A stretch of DNA of 64,000 bases from the NCBI GenBank assembly GCA_003427395.1, contig BFEA01000161.1, positions 1,485,618-1,549,617 on the forward strand, read 5' to 3'. This document shows, one piece after another, positions 1 through 11,200 of the stretch. The stretch is from Chara braunii. Lineage: Eukaryota; Streptophyta; Charophyceae; Charales; Characeae. The notes under the pieces are model-generated. The model did not search any database and had not been told where the DNA came from. It saw only the letters and a list, made by a program, of their open reading frames with translations. The stretch's first letter is position 1; each line of letters opens with the position of its first letter. The translations under genes were made by a program, and so were the position numbers.

Positions 1-225
1 TGTCACCTCCCTTTGGTGGGCGTATCCCTGCCGAGCTACAAGTCCAAAGTATGAAAGCTAATCAGTTGCAATCGCAAAGGTGAACCAGCCGAGGGTGTTT
101 CTCATACGCTGTAACATAAGGGGTACGCGTGGTCTCACGCCTCTATCGAACCCGCACACGAACCGACGCATTGGGGGGCTGAAGTCCTAAGCGCGACTCG
201 TTGTCGGTCGACTAGGACGCATCCC
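1..225 (+). repeat. Dispersed repeat R-A, partial copy 1
   Basis: This stretch matches the downstream half of the R-A repeat seen again near 16190-16400. The shared landmarks are a GCGTATCCCT...GAGCTAC block, then a TGCAATCGCA block and a CAGCCGAGGG block in the same order and spacing. It is cut by the window edge. It has no coding content. The identity was judged by eye and is diverged. Confidence 0.55.
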
Positions 226-810
226 ACTCACCACACGTTAGACCACATTTTACAACATAAAATTAAAATACACTCAGACAACACAACAACATTCCTAGTC
301 TCTTTATGTCCAACCCATAATTTTCCGACGCGGAAATCGGATAGGCGACACGCACGAGACTTAGTATAAGACCGCATGGACGTTGGGCCTTCTCATATCG
401 ACTCGCAATGCAAGTAGCCGCAGTGATCGCGTTCTACGTAGTACCGATAATCATGCAGTCTTTTTATCTCGAGAGTCGCTTTTACTTAAGTGTTGGTTGA
501 TATGCACCTTGAGGGGTTGATCTCTCGATACTCGAGCGTTGAGAACCACACCCTCTTCTGCACCCTGCAGAGAGTGGGTGGTACATAGGTTCATATCTGT
601 GGTGGCAATCGTTTCTTATTGCCTTGGAGACTAGCTCCATCATCCAGGGTCTGAAGATAACTCAAGGGGTTTGACTTTGACGACTGCTACTGATTCCAAC
701 GTCCAGCTATGAAAACTTTAAAAACCAAGGGAATAAAAAGGGAACCCCCTTCTTTGTCAGAACATAGTTTGTTTAACCTTTACACATGCTCACAGTGGGT
801 CGCGCGAACA
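226..810. other. Unassigned non-coding stretch
   Basis: No convincing reading frame, RNA gene or terminal repeat was seen. The sequence probably continues repeat-derived material from the R-A copy on its left. Confidence 0.4.
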
Positions 811-835
811 CTCTCTCTCTCTCTCTCTCTCTTTA

Positions 836-887
<52 letters not shown>
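811..887. repeat. Compound microsatellite (CT)n-(AT)n
   Basis: A run of CT dinucleotides (about 811-832) is followed after a short bridge by an AT run to about 887. The overlapping open frames (Ser-Leu, Ile-Tyr repeats) are artefacts of the repeat. Confidence 0.95.
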
Positions 888-888
<1 letters not shown>

Positions 889-1050
889 CCAAATAGTAAC
901 CAAATCGCCCCTTAAGTATGGAAGGCCGAAGACGCAATAACGCTCTTTTGTTTGATTGAGAGAATTCTCGCATGAAGTTTTTGAGGATCCCAAACAGCTC
1001 GGCGGTCGCTGGCTAGGGCAAGCGGCCCTATTTTTTTGTATATATATATA

Positions 1051-1773
1051 AAGGGTTGTCGACGTTCGGGACGGGCCGAACGCTCGAACCCGAATGCCTA
1101 AACGTTCAGGGACCCCTCTCGACACGTTCGGCCGTTCGGCCGAAAGCGGACCCCCTCCTCCCTCCCCCCCCTGAAATAAACTAAACAACATTTGCCACAT
1201 CGTTACATCCAAATTCTTTACCAAATTTGAAATAAAAAACAACAACAAAAACTAAATAATAATAATAAAAATTAGGGAAAAGAAAACGAAAATGATATCA
1301 TTGAGTGAGCGAGCATGTTTTTGATACCGTCGTCTTTGGCGATTTTTCATTTTTGTTTGGATGTGACAAATGCCATGAAAATTTATATATCTGTAGCGTA
1401 TAGAATAGAAGGTTTACAAACAAAGTTTGAAAAAATAATTAATTTTTTCATGTCCCGAAATAAAGGAAAAACAAAAAGTCATAAAAGAGAAAAAACAAAT
1501 TAGTGAGTGGGCAAGAAAGTTTTGACATCACCATCTTTGCCGATTTTTCATGTTTTTGTGGCTGAACAGAATGGTTTCAAAATTAACAAGGAGATACCTT
1601 ACATCACAAAAAGCTGACGCAAAAAAATTTAAAAAAAAAAAAAAGATTTAGGTGTCAAAATAATGTTTTGCGGGGTTCGAACCCTTTCAGGTTCGAGCCC
1701 CGTATTGGGACCCGAACGCCTGAACATTCCAGGTCAGCTTAGGGGTCTTCGTACCATCGGCCTGACAACCCTG
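1051..1773. mobile_element. hAT-like non-autonomous element with CCGAACG-motif arms
   Basis: The left end reads AAGGGTTGTC and the right end is its inverse, GACAACCCTG, giving 9-10 bp terminal inverted repeats. CAGGGTTGTC is typical of hAT termini. The flanks are TA-rich (tatatata / ttatatat), so a target duplication is possible but cannot be proven. Both arms are dense in CGTTCGG/CCGAACG motifs, including a near-perfect hairpin at about 1674-1714 built on GGTTCGAACC. The middle is AT-rich and contains a diverged internal duplication: about 1290-1400 matches about 1500-1600, sharing GTGAGYGRGC and GCCGATTTTTCAT-like blocks. No transposase frame is present. Confidence 0.6.
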
Positions 1774-2440
1774 TTATATATGTATATATAAACATTTACG
1801 TGTATAAAGGGTTATAAATATATAACGATCACTTCTCACATTTACAGTGGGACTCCCCTCAGCCATATATATGTGTAATCGTAGACAGTCAAATCCAGAG
1901 TCCGAACCACAAAAATACTTGCAATCACATTAAAGATTCAACCAAAAGTTCACGCACTACAGGGGGTTAACTTCAACCATTATCGACCATAATATCCCTT
2001 GCTTTAGCCATACAAACCCCAACCTTTGTCCAACCTTCCATAAATAAAAACACTCAGTATCTTTGTTAAATGGTCGTTCAATAAAGTCCGGGTGAAAACC
2101 CTAGTAAAATAATTCAAATCACAGGGCGAAAGCTTTTAGGTTGAGTTTGCGATAGTGAATTGGAGTTGAGTCGTAAATCGACGAATCGGCACCCGACCTG
2201 TTATCAACCTGAAACTATTTCAAATTTTGGATTGAGTCAATCAAAGGAGGACCTATAGCACAAGACACGTCAATGCTCAAGCTAAACTTATCAGTGCATT
2301 GAGAGTAGTCTCTATATCACGTTCTTTCTTAAAATCATTCTGATAACTAAGTTTAAATCTACCTCTAAGCCAATGTCAAAAACAATGTGGACATTGGCAC
2401 CATCTCCCATATACAGAGTGAATTCCCAGAATCGTCACCT
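1774..2440. other. Unassigned AT-rich stretch
   Basis: No gene or clear repeat was recognised. It precedes the tandem repeat field that begins near 2440. Confidence 0.4.
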
Positions 2441-3500
2441 GTCAAATCACAATCTACCTCCTTTAAACTAAGAAAATTTCGACATCGCTTCCGGTAGGAA
2501 AAGTGTCTTTTCAGAATTTTTACTACCTCCAATATGAAAAGTGAAATAACCTCTAATTCTGAAAACTTAAATTTTGTCAGACTCCCTGAATTAGTGAAAA
2601 TTTGGGCAACATCTCCTTTAGAAAGGTGAACTTCCTAGATTTATACTAAGTCAGATATGAACTCAAACAAAAGACTTGAGCTCTATCAAGATAAAATTTA
2701 ACTAACTCTTTTAGATTTGTAGAAAATTCGACAACGTTTCCCGTAGGAGAAGTAACTTTCAAAAATTTATACAAAGCTAAACTCAGAAGCTGAAAGAACA
2801 CTGAGTTTTCAAGATCAATTTTTGTCCAACACCTTGAATTAGTAAAAATTTGGGCAGTACTTCTCCTGAAAGAGAAAGCTTTCCAGATTCTTACTAACCC
2901 AGATATAAAACTTAGACAAAAGTTGCATTTTGAAAAGCCAGATTTGACGAACTTCTTGGATTTGTAAAAATTTCGGCAACGCTTCCCGTAGAGAAGGTAG
3001 CTTACAAAGATTCTACGTAGCACCGTGTTCGCGTTCGGAGGCGAACGTGAACATGTTCGCCCGAACGCGAACAAGCGCCCCAAAACCTTCGAACGCGAAC
3101 ATAAAAAAAGAAAAACAGTTATCAAAAAAATCTGAAAAAAATATATGTTATGTAAAATAACAGAACAAGCAACTTTTGCCTTGGAATCTTGTTCAAATTC
3201 GAAGCCAATCATAAGTTAAAAATAAAAAATCAGAACAATAATGAATTTTTTATTTTTATTTTCTACGAAAAAAAATTATGTTCGCCCGAACATGTTCACG
3301 TAAAGGCGCGCGAAAACGTTCATCGTGCTATGCAACAAAGATTTATACAAGCTAAGTATAACAAATGATCCTAGAAAATGTGAGAATTGACCTAAGTAAA
3401 AAGAAGTTAGATTTGAAAAATGTAAAAATTGAACTAACTCCTACAACTCTAGCACGTGACGAACAACTAAGGCAACTATCTTTCAAACCGAAACTCAGAC
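2440..3500. repeat. Diverged ~120-bp repeat, first block
   Basis: A degenerate unit recurs about every 110-130 bp. Its hallmark is AAAATTTGGGCAAC followed by a CTTCCC-TAG block, then ATTTATACTAAG, then AACTCYTT-GATTTGTA. Five or so units are visible before 3012 and one or two after 3343. A MITE at 3013-3335 was inserted inside one unit, which is visible because the unit continues on its other side. The open frames across this region are shadows of the repeat. The same unit reappears at 4615-5000. Confidence 0.6.
3013..3335. mobile_element. Arm-switching MITE, copy 1 (GTTCGC arms)
   Basis: This is a 323-bp element beginning CTACGTAGCACC and ending GTGCTATGCAA. The inverse of the end is TTGCATAGCAC, so both ends share TAGCAC. 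An 8-bp direct repeat CAAAGATT lies at 3005-3012 and 3336-3343. Both arms are built from GTTCGCG/CGCGAAC motifs. The AT-rich core at about 3132-3215 contains TATATGTTATG, CTTTTGCCTTGGA and CAATCATAAG. The same core occurs inverted in copy 2 (21583-21892) and forward in copy 3 (50756-51134). There is no coding capacity. The duplication length and termini suggest hAT mobilisation, which is an inference. Confidence 0.75.
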
Positions 3501-3639
3501 TAAGTAGTAATCTAGCTCAGCCACATGCAAAGTCAAAGCACAAAGGTAATGACTTTGACCAGCCCCAAGGTTAAACCTTGTCAAACAATAGTATATAATT
3601 TTTTAATGATTTGTCCCTTGTACCCAACTTACATAAGGC

Positions 3640-4480
3640 ATAAAGTTAGACCATCCAAACTTATGGAAACCTGTCTAGCTCATCCATTGGATATACACAA
3701 ACACAGGGCACTGCAACTTTTCTTTTCTTATGGCATTTGACTAGGTTGTTCAATCTTGTCCCCTAAACTATTTAAGATATCTAAATTATATATAATTGTC
3801 TGCACTTAATCGTTTAAGGTCGCATATGACTGAACCGTTCAACTTAAGATAAAAGTACAGCCCGCCCCTTCTTACCACAAGTTTACTCTTAATTGCTACT
3901 CTCTTCAATTTTGTGATAAGCTATAATCAGACCATCCAAACTTTTGGAAACATGTGTAACTAGCTTGTTCATAAGTATAATAATTTAAAATTATAGACAA
4001 GTTTACCCCTTATGGTCTAGCATAAGCGTGACCCCAGACCAGAACATCCAAACTTATGAAAACCTGTTCAGTCCGTTGTTTGATCTCCCCTCTAAACAAA
4101 CAAGAAAAGTTAAAGTCATCCGAACTTATGGAACATGCCCAACGCTTTTCAGAAACCAATGAAACATAAGAAAAACTCAAAGAAAACAAGGCAATCAAAC
4201 CATCAAAACTTATGGAAGTCTGCTTGGTCCCTGAAAAAGTCATTATCGCAAGTCAGAGCAACCAAACCATCAAAACTTATGAAAATCTATCTGGTCCTTC
4301 AGACAATCTAAAATAAACATAGCACTGGACCCTCCAAACTTATGGTGACTTGCCCAAACTTTGATTGATCCGGTCAAACACAAACAAAACCAGTTTCTTC
4401 CCACCTTTTCCCCAGATGCAACCAAACTTAAGCTAGACTCGCAATCAAACATACATGTAACCAAACTTAGTCTCCTACCT
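3640..4480. repeat. Dispersed motif array: CATCCAAACTTATGG
   Basis: At least seven variants of ACCATCCAAACTTATGGAAA occur at irregular spacing of about 60-260 bp, near 3650, 3932, 4045, 4118, 4200, 4265 and 4330. The intervening text is partly shared. This resembles subterminal repeats of a transposon or an old, drifted tandem array. No gene is visible. Confidence 0.6.
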
Positions 4481-4559
4481 TATTAAGTTGTCTTTCATGT
4501 AAGTGGTTGGTTGAATCTCCGGATGATTAACCATTTATCCCATCTTACATGAGGTATTC

Positions 4560-5200
4560 AGTTTGGTCATTCATCTTAGAAACAACGTCTACCTTTTTGT
4601 CTTAGTTATGCACGGTTCGTTTTAACTAACTCCTCATATTTATAAAAAAATCCGTAACACTTCCCTTAGCGAAATTGTGTTTCCAAATCTTACACAATGT
4701 TAATAAGGATCTCAAAACTAGCTTCGACTTCAGTAGTTTAAGTTTTTCTTACTTCCTAACGTAGTAAAATTTTGGGCAACATTTCCACTAGCAAAGTAGA
4801 CTTGCAAAATATTTACTAAGTCTGATATATATTTAGAACTAAAGTTCACTTTTGGAAAGACGAAATTTGGCTAACTCTTTAAATTTGTAGAAAATTTGGC
4901 AGCAGTACCCCTAGCGAATGCGCATTTCTAAGATATATACAAAACCGGGGTTGGAGTTAGAACAATTGAATTATGAAATGATAAAAATTAAATCATCATG
5001 GTTCCAGCACATGACGAGCATCTGAAGCTACTACTTATTAGAAGACAACTCAAATTATATTTACAATCAAGCATACATGTAATTAAAGCAGTCTCTTATC
5101 AATCCCAAGTTATCTTTCATGTAAGTAGCTGGTTGAATATGCCGATGATTATCCCATTTTACATGAGGCATTGAGTTAGGTCATTCATCCTAGAAACAAC
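4560..5200. repeat. CATTCATCTTAGAAACAA motif and ~120-bp repeat, second block
   Basis: Variants of GGTCATTCATCTTAGAAACAAC occur at about 4567 and 5180. Between them, at 4615-5000, the ~120-bp GGGCAAC unit of the first block returns in two or three diverged copies. The two repeat types are therefore interleaved in one long non-coding domain that resumes at 7170 after the element at 5209-7159. Confidence 0.55.
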
Positions 5201-5494
5201 ACTCAACTATGTGTTCGAAATTCGATTCAACGGGGGTTTCCCGTTGAAAGGTTCAGCAACCGTTGAACCCTCGCTACAACGCCGCGCTACACCGCGTCAG
5301 AACGTGGTACAACGCGACCCGCGAAAAGTTTTTGCGCAGACAAACAATAATAAAAAAAAAAACAAAACATATGGGGGTATAGATGTTTTTACGCTCTACA
5401 TCCCCATATTTTTATTTTTTGAGTATTTAAATAATTAAAAAAATAGAAAACTTGACCAGATTCAAAACACATCGATTTTTTTTTCTTTTCTTTT

Positions 5495-5662
5495 GACTGA
5501 TTGATTGATTGATTGGTGGGGGATGGGTTGATCCCCCCCCCCCCCCCCCCCCCCCCACCAAAAACACCACCCCCCCCCCCCCCCCCCCCCCACACCCCCC
5601 CCCCCCCCCCCACGCCGCCGTTTAAGACTTTTTTTTTTTTTTTTTTTTTTTTAAACCAAAGC
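5495..5662. repeat. (GATT)n, poly-C and poly-T block beside gap 1
   Basis: A GATT run (about 5497-5515) leads into GGTGGGGGATGGG, then interrupted poly-C to about 5611 and poly-T to 5652. Poly-Pro and poly-Gly frames here are artefacts. The GATT-GGTGGGGG junction recurs inverted beside gap 2. Confidence 0.9.
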
Positions 5663-6383
5663 NNNNNNNNNNNNNNNNNNNNNNNNNNNNNNNNNNNNNN
5701 NNNNNNNNNNNNNNNNNNNNNNNNNNNNNNNNNNNNNNNNNNNNNNNNNNNNNNNNNNNNNNNNNNNNNNNNNNNNNNNNNNNNNNNNNNNNNNNNNNNN
5801 NNNNNNNNNNNNNNNNNNNNNNNNNNNNNNNNNNNNNNNNNNNNNNNNNNNNNNNNNNNNNNNNNNNNNNNNNNNNNNNNNNNNNNNNNNNNNNNNNNNN
5901 NNNNNNNNNNNNNNNNNNNNNNNNNNNNNNNNNNNNNNNNNNNNNNNNNNNNNNNNNNNNNNNNNNNNNNNNNNNNNNNNNNNNNNNNNNNNNNNNNNNN
6001 NNNNNNNNNNNNNNNNNNNNNNNNNNNNNNNNNNNNNNNNNNNNNNNNNNNNNNNNNNNNNNNNNNNNNNNNNNNNNNNNNNNNNNNNNNNNNNNNNNNN
6101 NNNNNNNNNNNNNNNNNNNNNNNNNNNNNNNNNNNNNNNNNNNNNNNNNNNNNNNNNNNNNNNNNNNNNNNNNNNNNNNNNNNNNNNNNNNNNNNNNNNN
6201 NNNNNNNNNNNNNNNNNNNNNNNNNNNNNNNNNNNNNNNNNNNNNNNNNNNNNNNNNNNNNNNNNNNNNNNNNNNNNNNNNNNNNNNNNNNNNNNNNNNN
6301 NNNNNNNNNNNNNNNNNNNNNNNNNNNNNNNNNNNNNNNNNNNNNNNNNNNNNNNNNNNNNNNNNNNNNNNNNNNNNNNNNNN
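5663..6383. other. Assembly gap 1 (721 N)
   Basis: The Ns lie between poly-T on the left and poly-A on the right. Any frame read through the gap is meaningless. Confidence 1.
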
Positions 6384-6384
6384 T

Positions 6385-6416
<32 letters not shown>

Positions 6417-7169
6417 GCCCACTTTTTTTTTTTTTGTTCAACGGGATAGGGTTTCATTGGGTGCAGTTCCTACTGGCATTCGGATAGAACAGTAGGATGG
6501 CTATACTGTTTGTGACGATATATATGGGGTCTGTAGTTCATTGTCTGGGCCTGGCGTCCAGAGTTCCCGTTCGACAAGGTTCGTCTGATTCCGCTTCCAC
6601 TAGGGCTGGACAATCTATCAGCCTTGGTGCCTATCACTGCTGTTCGGTCCAAGTTGTCTGCCCGTTGGTAGGGCAATGGTTCTCAGTGCTGGTCACACTA
6701 ACGTAGAATAGTGGGATAGGGGGTGCGCTAGGAGTATTGATGTGAGGATGGGTTGGGAGGTGGTCTCATATTCTAGGACACCCACGGCTCATAGTTCCAG
6801 GTGATCACTGTGCACACACTGACTGACTTCTACAACACCCCAGACTTTTTTGTTAGAACTTCGAGGTTAAAAAAATAAATAAAAAAAAATCGACGGGATT
6901 CAACGGGGATTCAACGGGATTCAGCGGGATTCAACGGTGATTCAACAGGATTCAATGAGATTCAACGGGATGATTTTTTTTTTTTGCTCCACACACGTCC
7001 GACGACGTGTTCGAAGTCCAACGCCCTCCCCGTTGAATAGTATTCAACGGGGCGGGCCCATTGTACTATTTCACGGGGATTCAACGGGGCCCAGGGGGCT
7101 ATTCAACGAGTATAACGGGGTTGAAACTTTTCCGTTGCACGTTGAATAGACACACAGATGCTGAACTTT

Positions 7170-8200
7170 TTGCCTTAGTTATACATGAACAAGTTGCAAA
7201 ACTACTTCTCTCTTCATTGCGTATGTGACTAGACTATTCATCTTATAAACATTGTTTAATCAACCGTGAACTATTTAATAGTCAAGTTATCTATCTATCT
7301 ATCTATTTAATAGCTTAATGTTCAACGTGGACGAAGACTTGATCATTCATCTTAGAAACAATGCTCAGACGACCCAACTTACCTTCAGTTATAACTTTTA
7401 TTTATAGTATCTTGTTTGTGATAAGGCTCTAGTGAGACCATTCATCTTAGAAACAATGTTCGACGAACCTTGTTTGTATAGATATACATATAAATATTTA
7501 AGTAGTCATACAAAACCCAATTGTCTCGGTATTTCTTACCGTGAAAAGCAATCCAAGTTTGATTATCAGGGAAGTACTTATGCTTGATTCTTTGTCGACC
7601 CCAGGTAGGGTGTCTACGAAAGACCCATGCACGAAGTTGTTGAAATATCCGAAAATCCATACGGTGAAAGATTGTAGAGCATTCCAAAAACTTAAAGTAG
7701 TTTCCCCAACCTGAAATCAACGGAACCAAAGCACTGATGAGTCGGTGTACAGCGGAATCTTTGTGAGATTGTATTACAAAACGAGTTTATTCTAAGTTCT
7801 CATTAAGTGTGTGTGACTCGAAACTAAACTATTCATCTTAGAAACAACTTTTAGTCTTTTGGTATGAACCTCCTTCATAAGAAATGCAAAAAGAGATGAC
7901 CGTTCATATTAAGAACAATACTCAACTTTTTTTTTTCGGTAAAAAAAACTTTGGGTCATTCATTTTGGAAACAATGTCGAAAACCTATTTTGAAACCACC
8001 TTAAAAATAAACAGCGGTAAGACCATTCATCTTAGAACAATGTGTGACCCTAAAAGTTCAAGCACTCTAAACCCCAAAGAAACAACAACTAGACCATACA
8101 AGTCATTGATCTTAGAATAATGCTTGGTCGCTCAGAAAAAGAAACAAAATCATTGAAGTTTATGTTATTCACCTTAGAAATAATGTCTGACCGCTTGAAG
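7170..8200. repeat. Dispersed motif array: CATTCATCTTAGAAACAATG
   Basis: About nine variants of CCATTCATCTTAGAAACAAT recur near 7235, 7342, 7438, 7827, 7900, 7957, 8023, 8104 and 8166, separated by unrelated text of 60-370 bp. A (CTAT)n run lies at about 7289-7306. The array continues the motif seen at 4567 and 5180. No gene is visible; the frames here are short and unconserved. Confidence 0.6.
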
Positions 8201-11200
8201 ACCCAGTCAAACAAGAGCAAAACCACCTTCCTCCCACCTTCTCTTAGTTCATCCTTCTTTGTCTGCATTTAAACAACAAATAATTATAGATAAGTTTCAC
8301 GCATGCGTTTTTTTTACTTTAGCTTTGATTGGGTCATGAACAAAGATAAGTCCATAGAGGCGCATTAGCCACGCATGCATACATAGCAGACAAAGTAGAG
8401 GGGTGTCCTTGATAAGTGTACTGTGACACACACAAAGAGAAGAGTTCATCTGACAGTTCTCTATCTTCATAACCTTGCCTAGGTCTCGACAGAGCTTCCG
8501 TAAATGGTGGGGCAAACCTCCCATAAAAGCCTTGGCGTGGATTACAGGTTTTCAATCTCGCCTACCGCTTTGAGATCGTAACCAAAAGATCAGACTGAGA
8601 GTAAGAAAGGCAGAGGGAGGAAAATCAGACTCTCGAGATATTAGGAAGGTTCACTCTGACCCGCGTGAGAAGACCTTCCTGCCTTGATGAGCTTGATGGT
8701 CTTGCAATGATAGTAAAAAACGCAGTAGGATGGCCAAGTTGTGGCCAGAACGCAAGACAATCTGCACTTTCACGAATTTGCAAGTCGCAACGGTAACCCC
8801 CTTATAAAGCCTGATCACGCCTTCACGTTATACTACTTCAATCTCTGAAAGAACTCCAGTTAAGTAGTCCAAAAGGATTGTGTCCGAATATTGCATTCCC
8901 CCTGTGCTCTTTTTGAAATGCAGGCAAAATGCAGCAATATACAGCAAAACGCAGCGCACACCGTAGTTATGAGCAGCAATACGGCACCGCAGTAATGCAC
9001 ACCTCCTAAATGCAGTAAATCACAACGCCGCACAACAAAAGCTCAGTGATGCACAACTTTAGACATAGCCAAAACGTACCGTCGACGTAAGTAGTAAGGT
9101 TGGACAACACGTAGTAAAGCACATTAAATGGCATATGCCTACTACATGTCGTGGTACCATGAGGTCACCACATTCTTAAACAATGACACGCACGGAAAAC
9201 TACCGACTCCTTTGGCTTACAGCCGGATGCAGATTCCCGGATTGCAAGACCACAACGAAACTATGTGGAGTGTGAGAATGCACAGACGAAAACTGTCCAA
9301 CGAGCAAAAATAATCAAATGAAATGCCGATAAAGAACTAAGCAGCGAGCTCAAGATGAAGTAGGAAGTATGCAGTCGTCACCCCCACCAATGTAATCGAA
9401 ACCCTTCCTCCTATCGCCGCTTAGCCCCCACTTTATGGTCACACAACTACTCTATCCTGAAGCGAATCCACTCGTCAATGCCCGTTCTGCATGCAAATGC
9501 TAGCTACACAAATCACTGTCAGGATCAGGTACGTATCCCCATGACCCACACTTGTACTGATAACCAAAATCAGGCGAGCCCGTTAGGGAGTGGATAGGCC
9601 TTGCTCACACGGTTTGTATTCATGCTCAAAACCAAAATCAATCAAGCTTTTGCTCGAGATTTTCCGTCCTCGTCGAGCTCTTCCTAGAACACCTGCGGTA
9701 TCCGCTAATCAAAAGTGTCGCCTTAGCCAAGTCACCACTCAACAACGTGTAGGTATATGCATTCGATCAATGACTGCCGACCACCTCCTACTCCATCGTT
9801 CGGACTAAGGTGAGTTTTACTACCTCACTTTCCTACCCCTCTTTTTCATACTCGCCTCTCTCTCTCTCTCTTCGTGCCGCACTTGCGTCGCAACCCTGAT
9901 GAATAAGAAAATCTACCTCATCGGAGGTGATTACTACGAGCTATGTAACAACCCTGATCAACCAAGCACGAATACAACCAGATCCAAGGGTGACAACCCA
10001 AATGACGATCACTACGAGGATGAACACGATCACTATAATCGTAGTGGCGAAGCAAATACATGGAGCAAAACAGGCAGCATGATCTCGATGGTAGCCACAA
10101 GGAACTGCACCAAGGTTGCAAAGCTGCTTACAAAGTATGTAAAGGAGAGTGAACCTTCCTCTAGAAATCGAGGAGATACATTGGCAGGATTGTAATCTCT
10201 CGTAACGGTCGCATAGACCTCACTACCAGTACCGACTGATCCATCCACCAATGAAAAATCTAACGAACCATCTGATTCACGCCGTCCTGAAACCTCGAGT
10301 TCGCCTCCTCACTCGTTTGTTTTCCACAGTCGTTTCCTCAATAGCACAAGGCACCCCCACTCTCATCTACTTCTCCTTCAACTAATTTAGTGGCTATTTT
10401 GACTTCGCCATTCGAATCGCCCTACCCCAAAACCACAAGAACCACCTTCGCTTCACCCAAATCCGCTGGAAGACGGTCGAGTTATCCTTCCTTCCCCCCA
10501 CACCTCAATCCTCCTCGCCAAATTTGCCTTCATCTTCTTCGTGCTCTCCCAACTTTACCTTCTTCGTTGTTGCTGGCGCCCACTCCATTTGCACATCGTG
10601 GTCTTACAACCACGTGGTGGGAGTTGCCGACAATTCCAACTATCGTGCAAAAAACTCCGAATAGAAAGAGTTATTTGACGGTCTCGATTAATCTTTTGCC
10701 TCTATACTTAGGCATGTCGAACAACTGGTACGAGGGATGATTTGCAGGGAACCAGCCTTTAGATGGATTGGTTAGTCTTGCACCCCTATACCGAGGTCCG
10801 ACGAACGATTAACACAACAATGCAGTTGCGGGTCTCCCCTAGTCAAGGCTCCTCTGGCCTTGCCCAGCTGAGGCATAGTTCACTATCTATCGGGCCCCAA
10901 TGGGCTTGCTGACAGTCCAGCTTCTCACAACAGATCACAGTTGTCGGACGGTGCACCCGCAGAGGGTCCCTGCTAGTCAGGTCTCTTCTGCCTCGTGGGC
11001 CGAACGCCCACTGTCTCGCATACACTTTAGACCTTTCTCATTGAGCGTTTCAAGACAGGCAAAATAGGGGAATCTCACTAGCATCCCAATACAGCGGGAC
11101 CTCGACGGGTTGTCAAAGGAGATGTATGCTCAAGGTCCCCGACTGCCATGCCGGCCACCCCACCTCCAACAAAGGGGTGGCAACGTTGGGGCATCATCAT

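Larger units (their letters stand above)
5209..7159. mobile_element. Foldback element with TTCAACGGGG arms, containing gap 1
   Basis: The left arm (about 5221-5260) has TTCAACGGGGG and CCCGTTGAA. The right arm (about 6890-7150) has at least ten ATTCAACGGG/CCGTTGAAT units in both orientations. The outer flanks, actcaact (5201-5208) and gctgaact (7160-7167), match at 6 of 8 positions and may be a decayed target duplication; outside them the CATTCATCTTAGAAACAA repeat continues. The interior holds a GATT tetranucleotide run, long poly-C, the N gap and unassigned sequence at 6400-6890. No transposase is seen in the readable part. Confidence 0.5.

Noticed and set aside
5389-6457. Long open frames of 266-350 codons around 5.4-6.4 kb on both strands
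   Set aside because: They run through the 721-N gap and homopolymers; the middle is unknown sequence.
8297-8555. Ty3-type polymerase fragment suggested by FYGRFAPPF
   Set aside because: Only one short motif resembles it, and flanking residues do not match RT or integrase.
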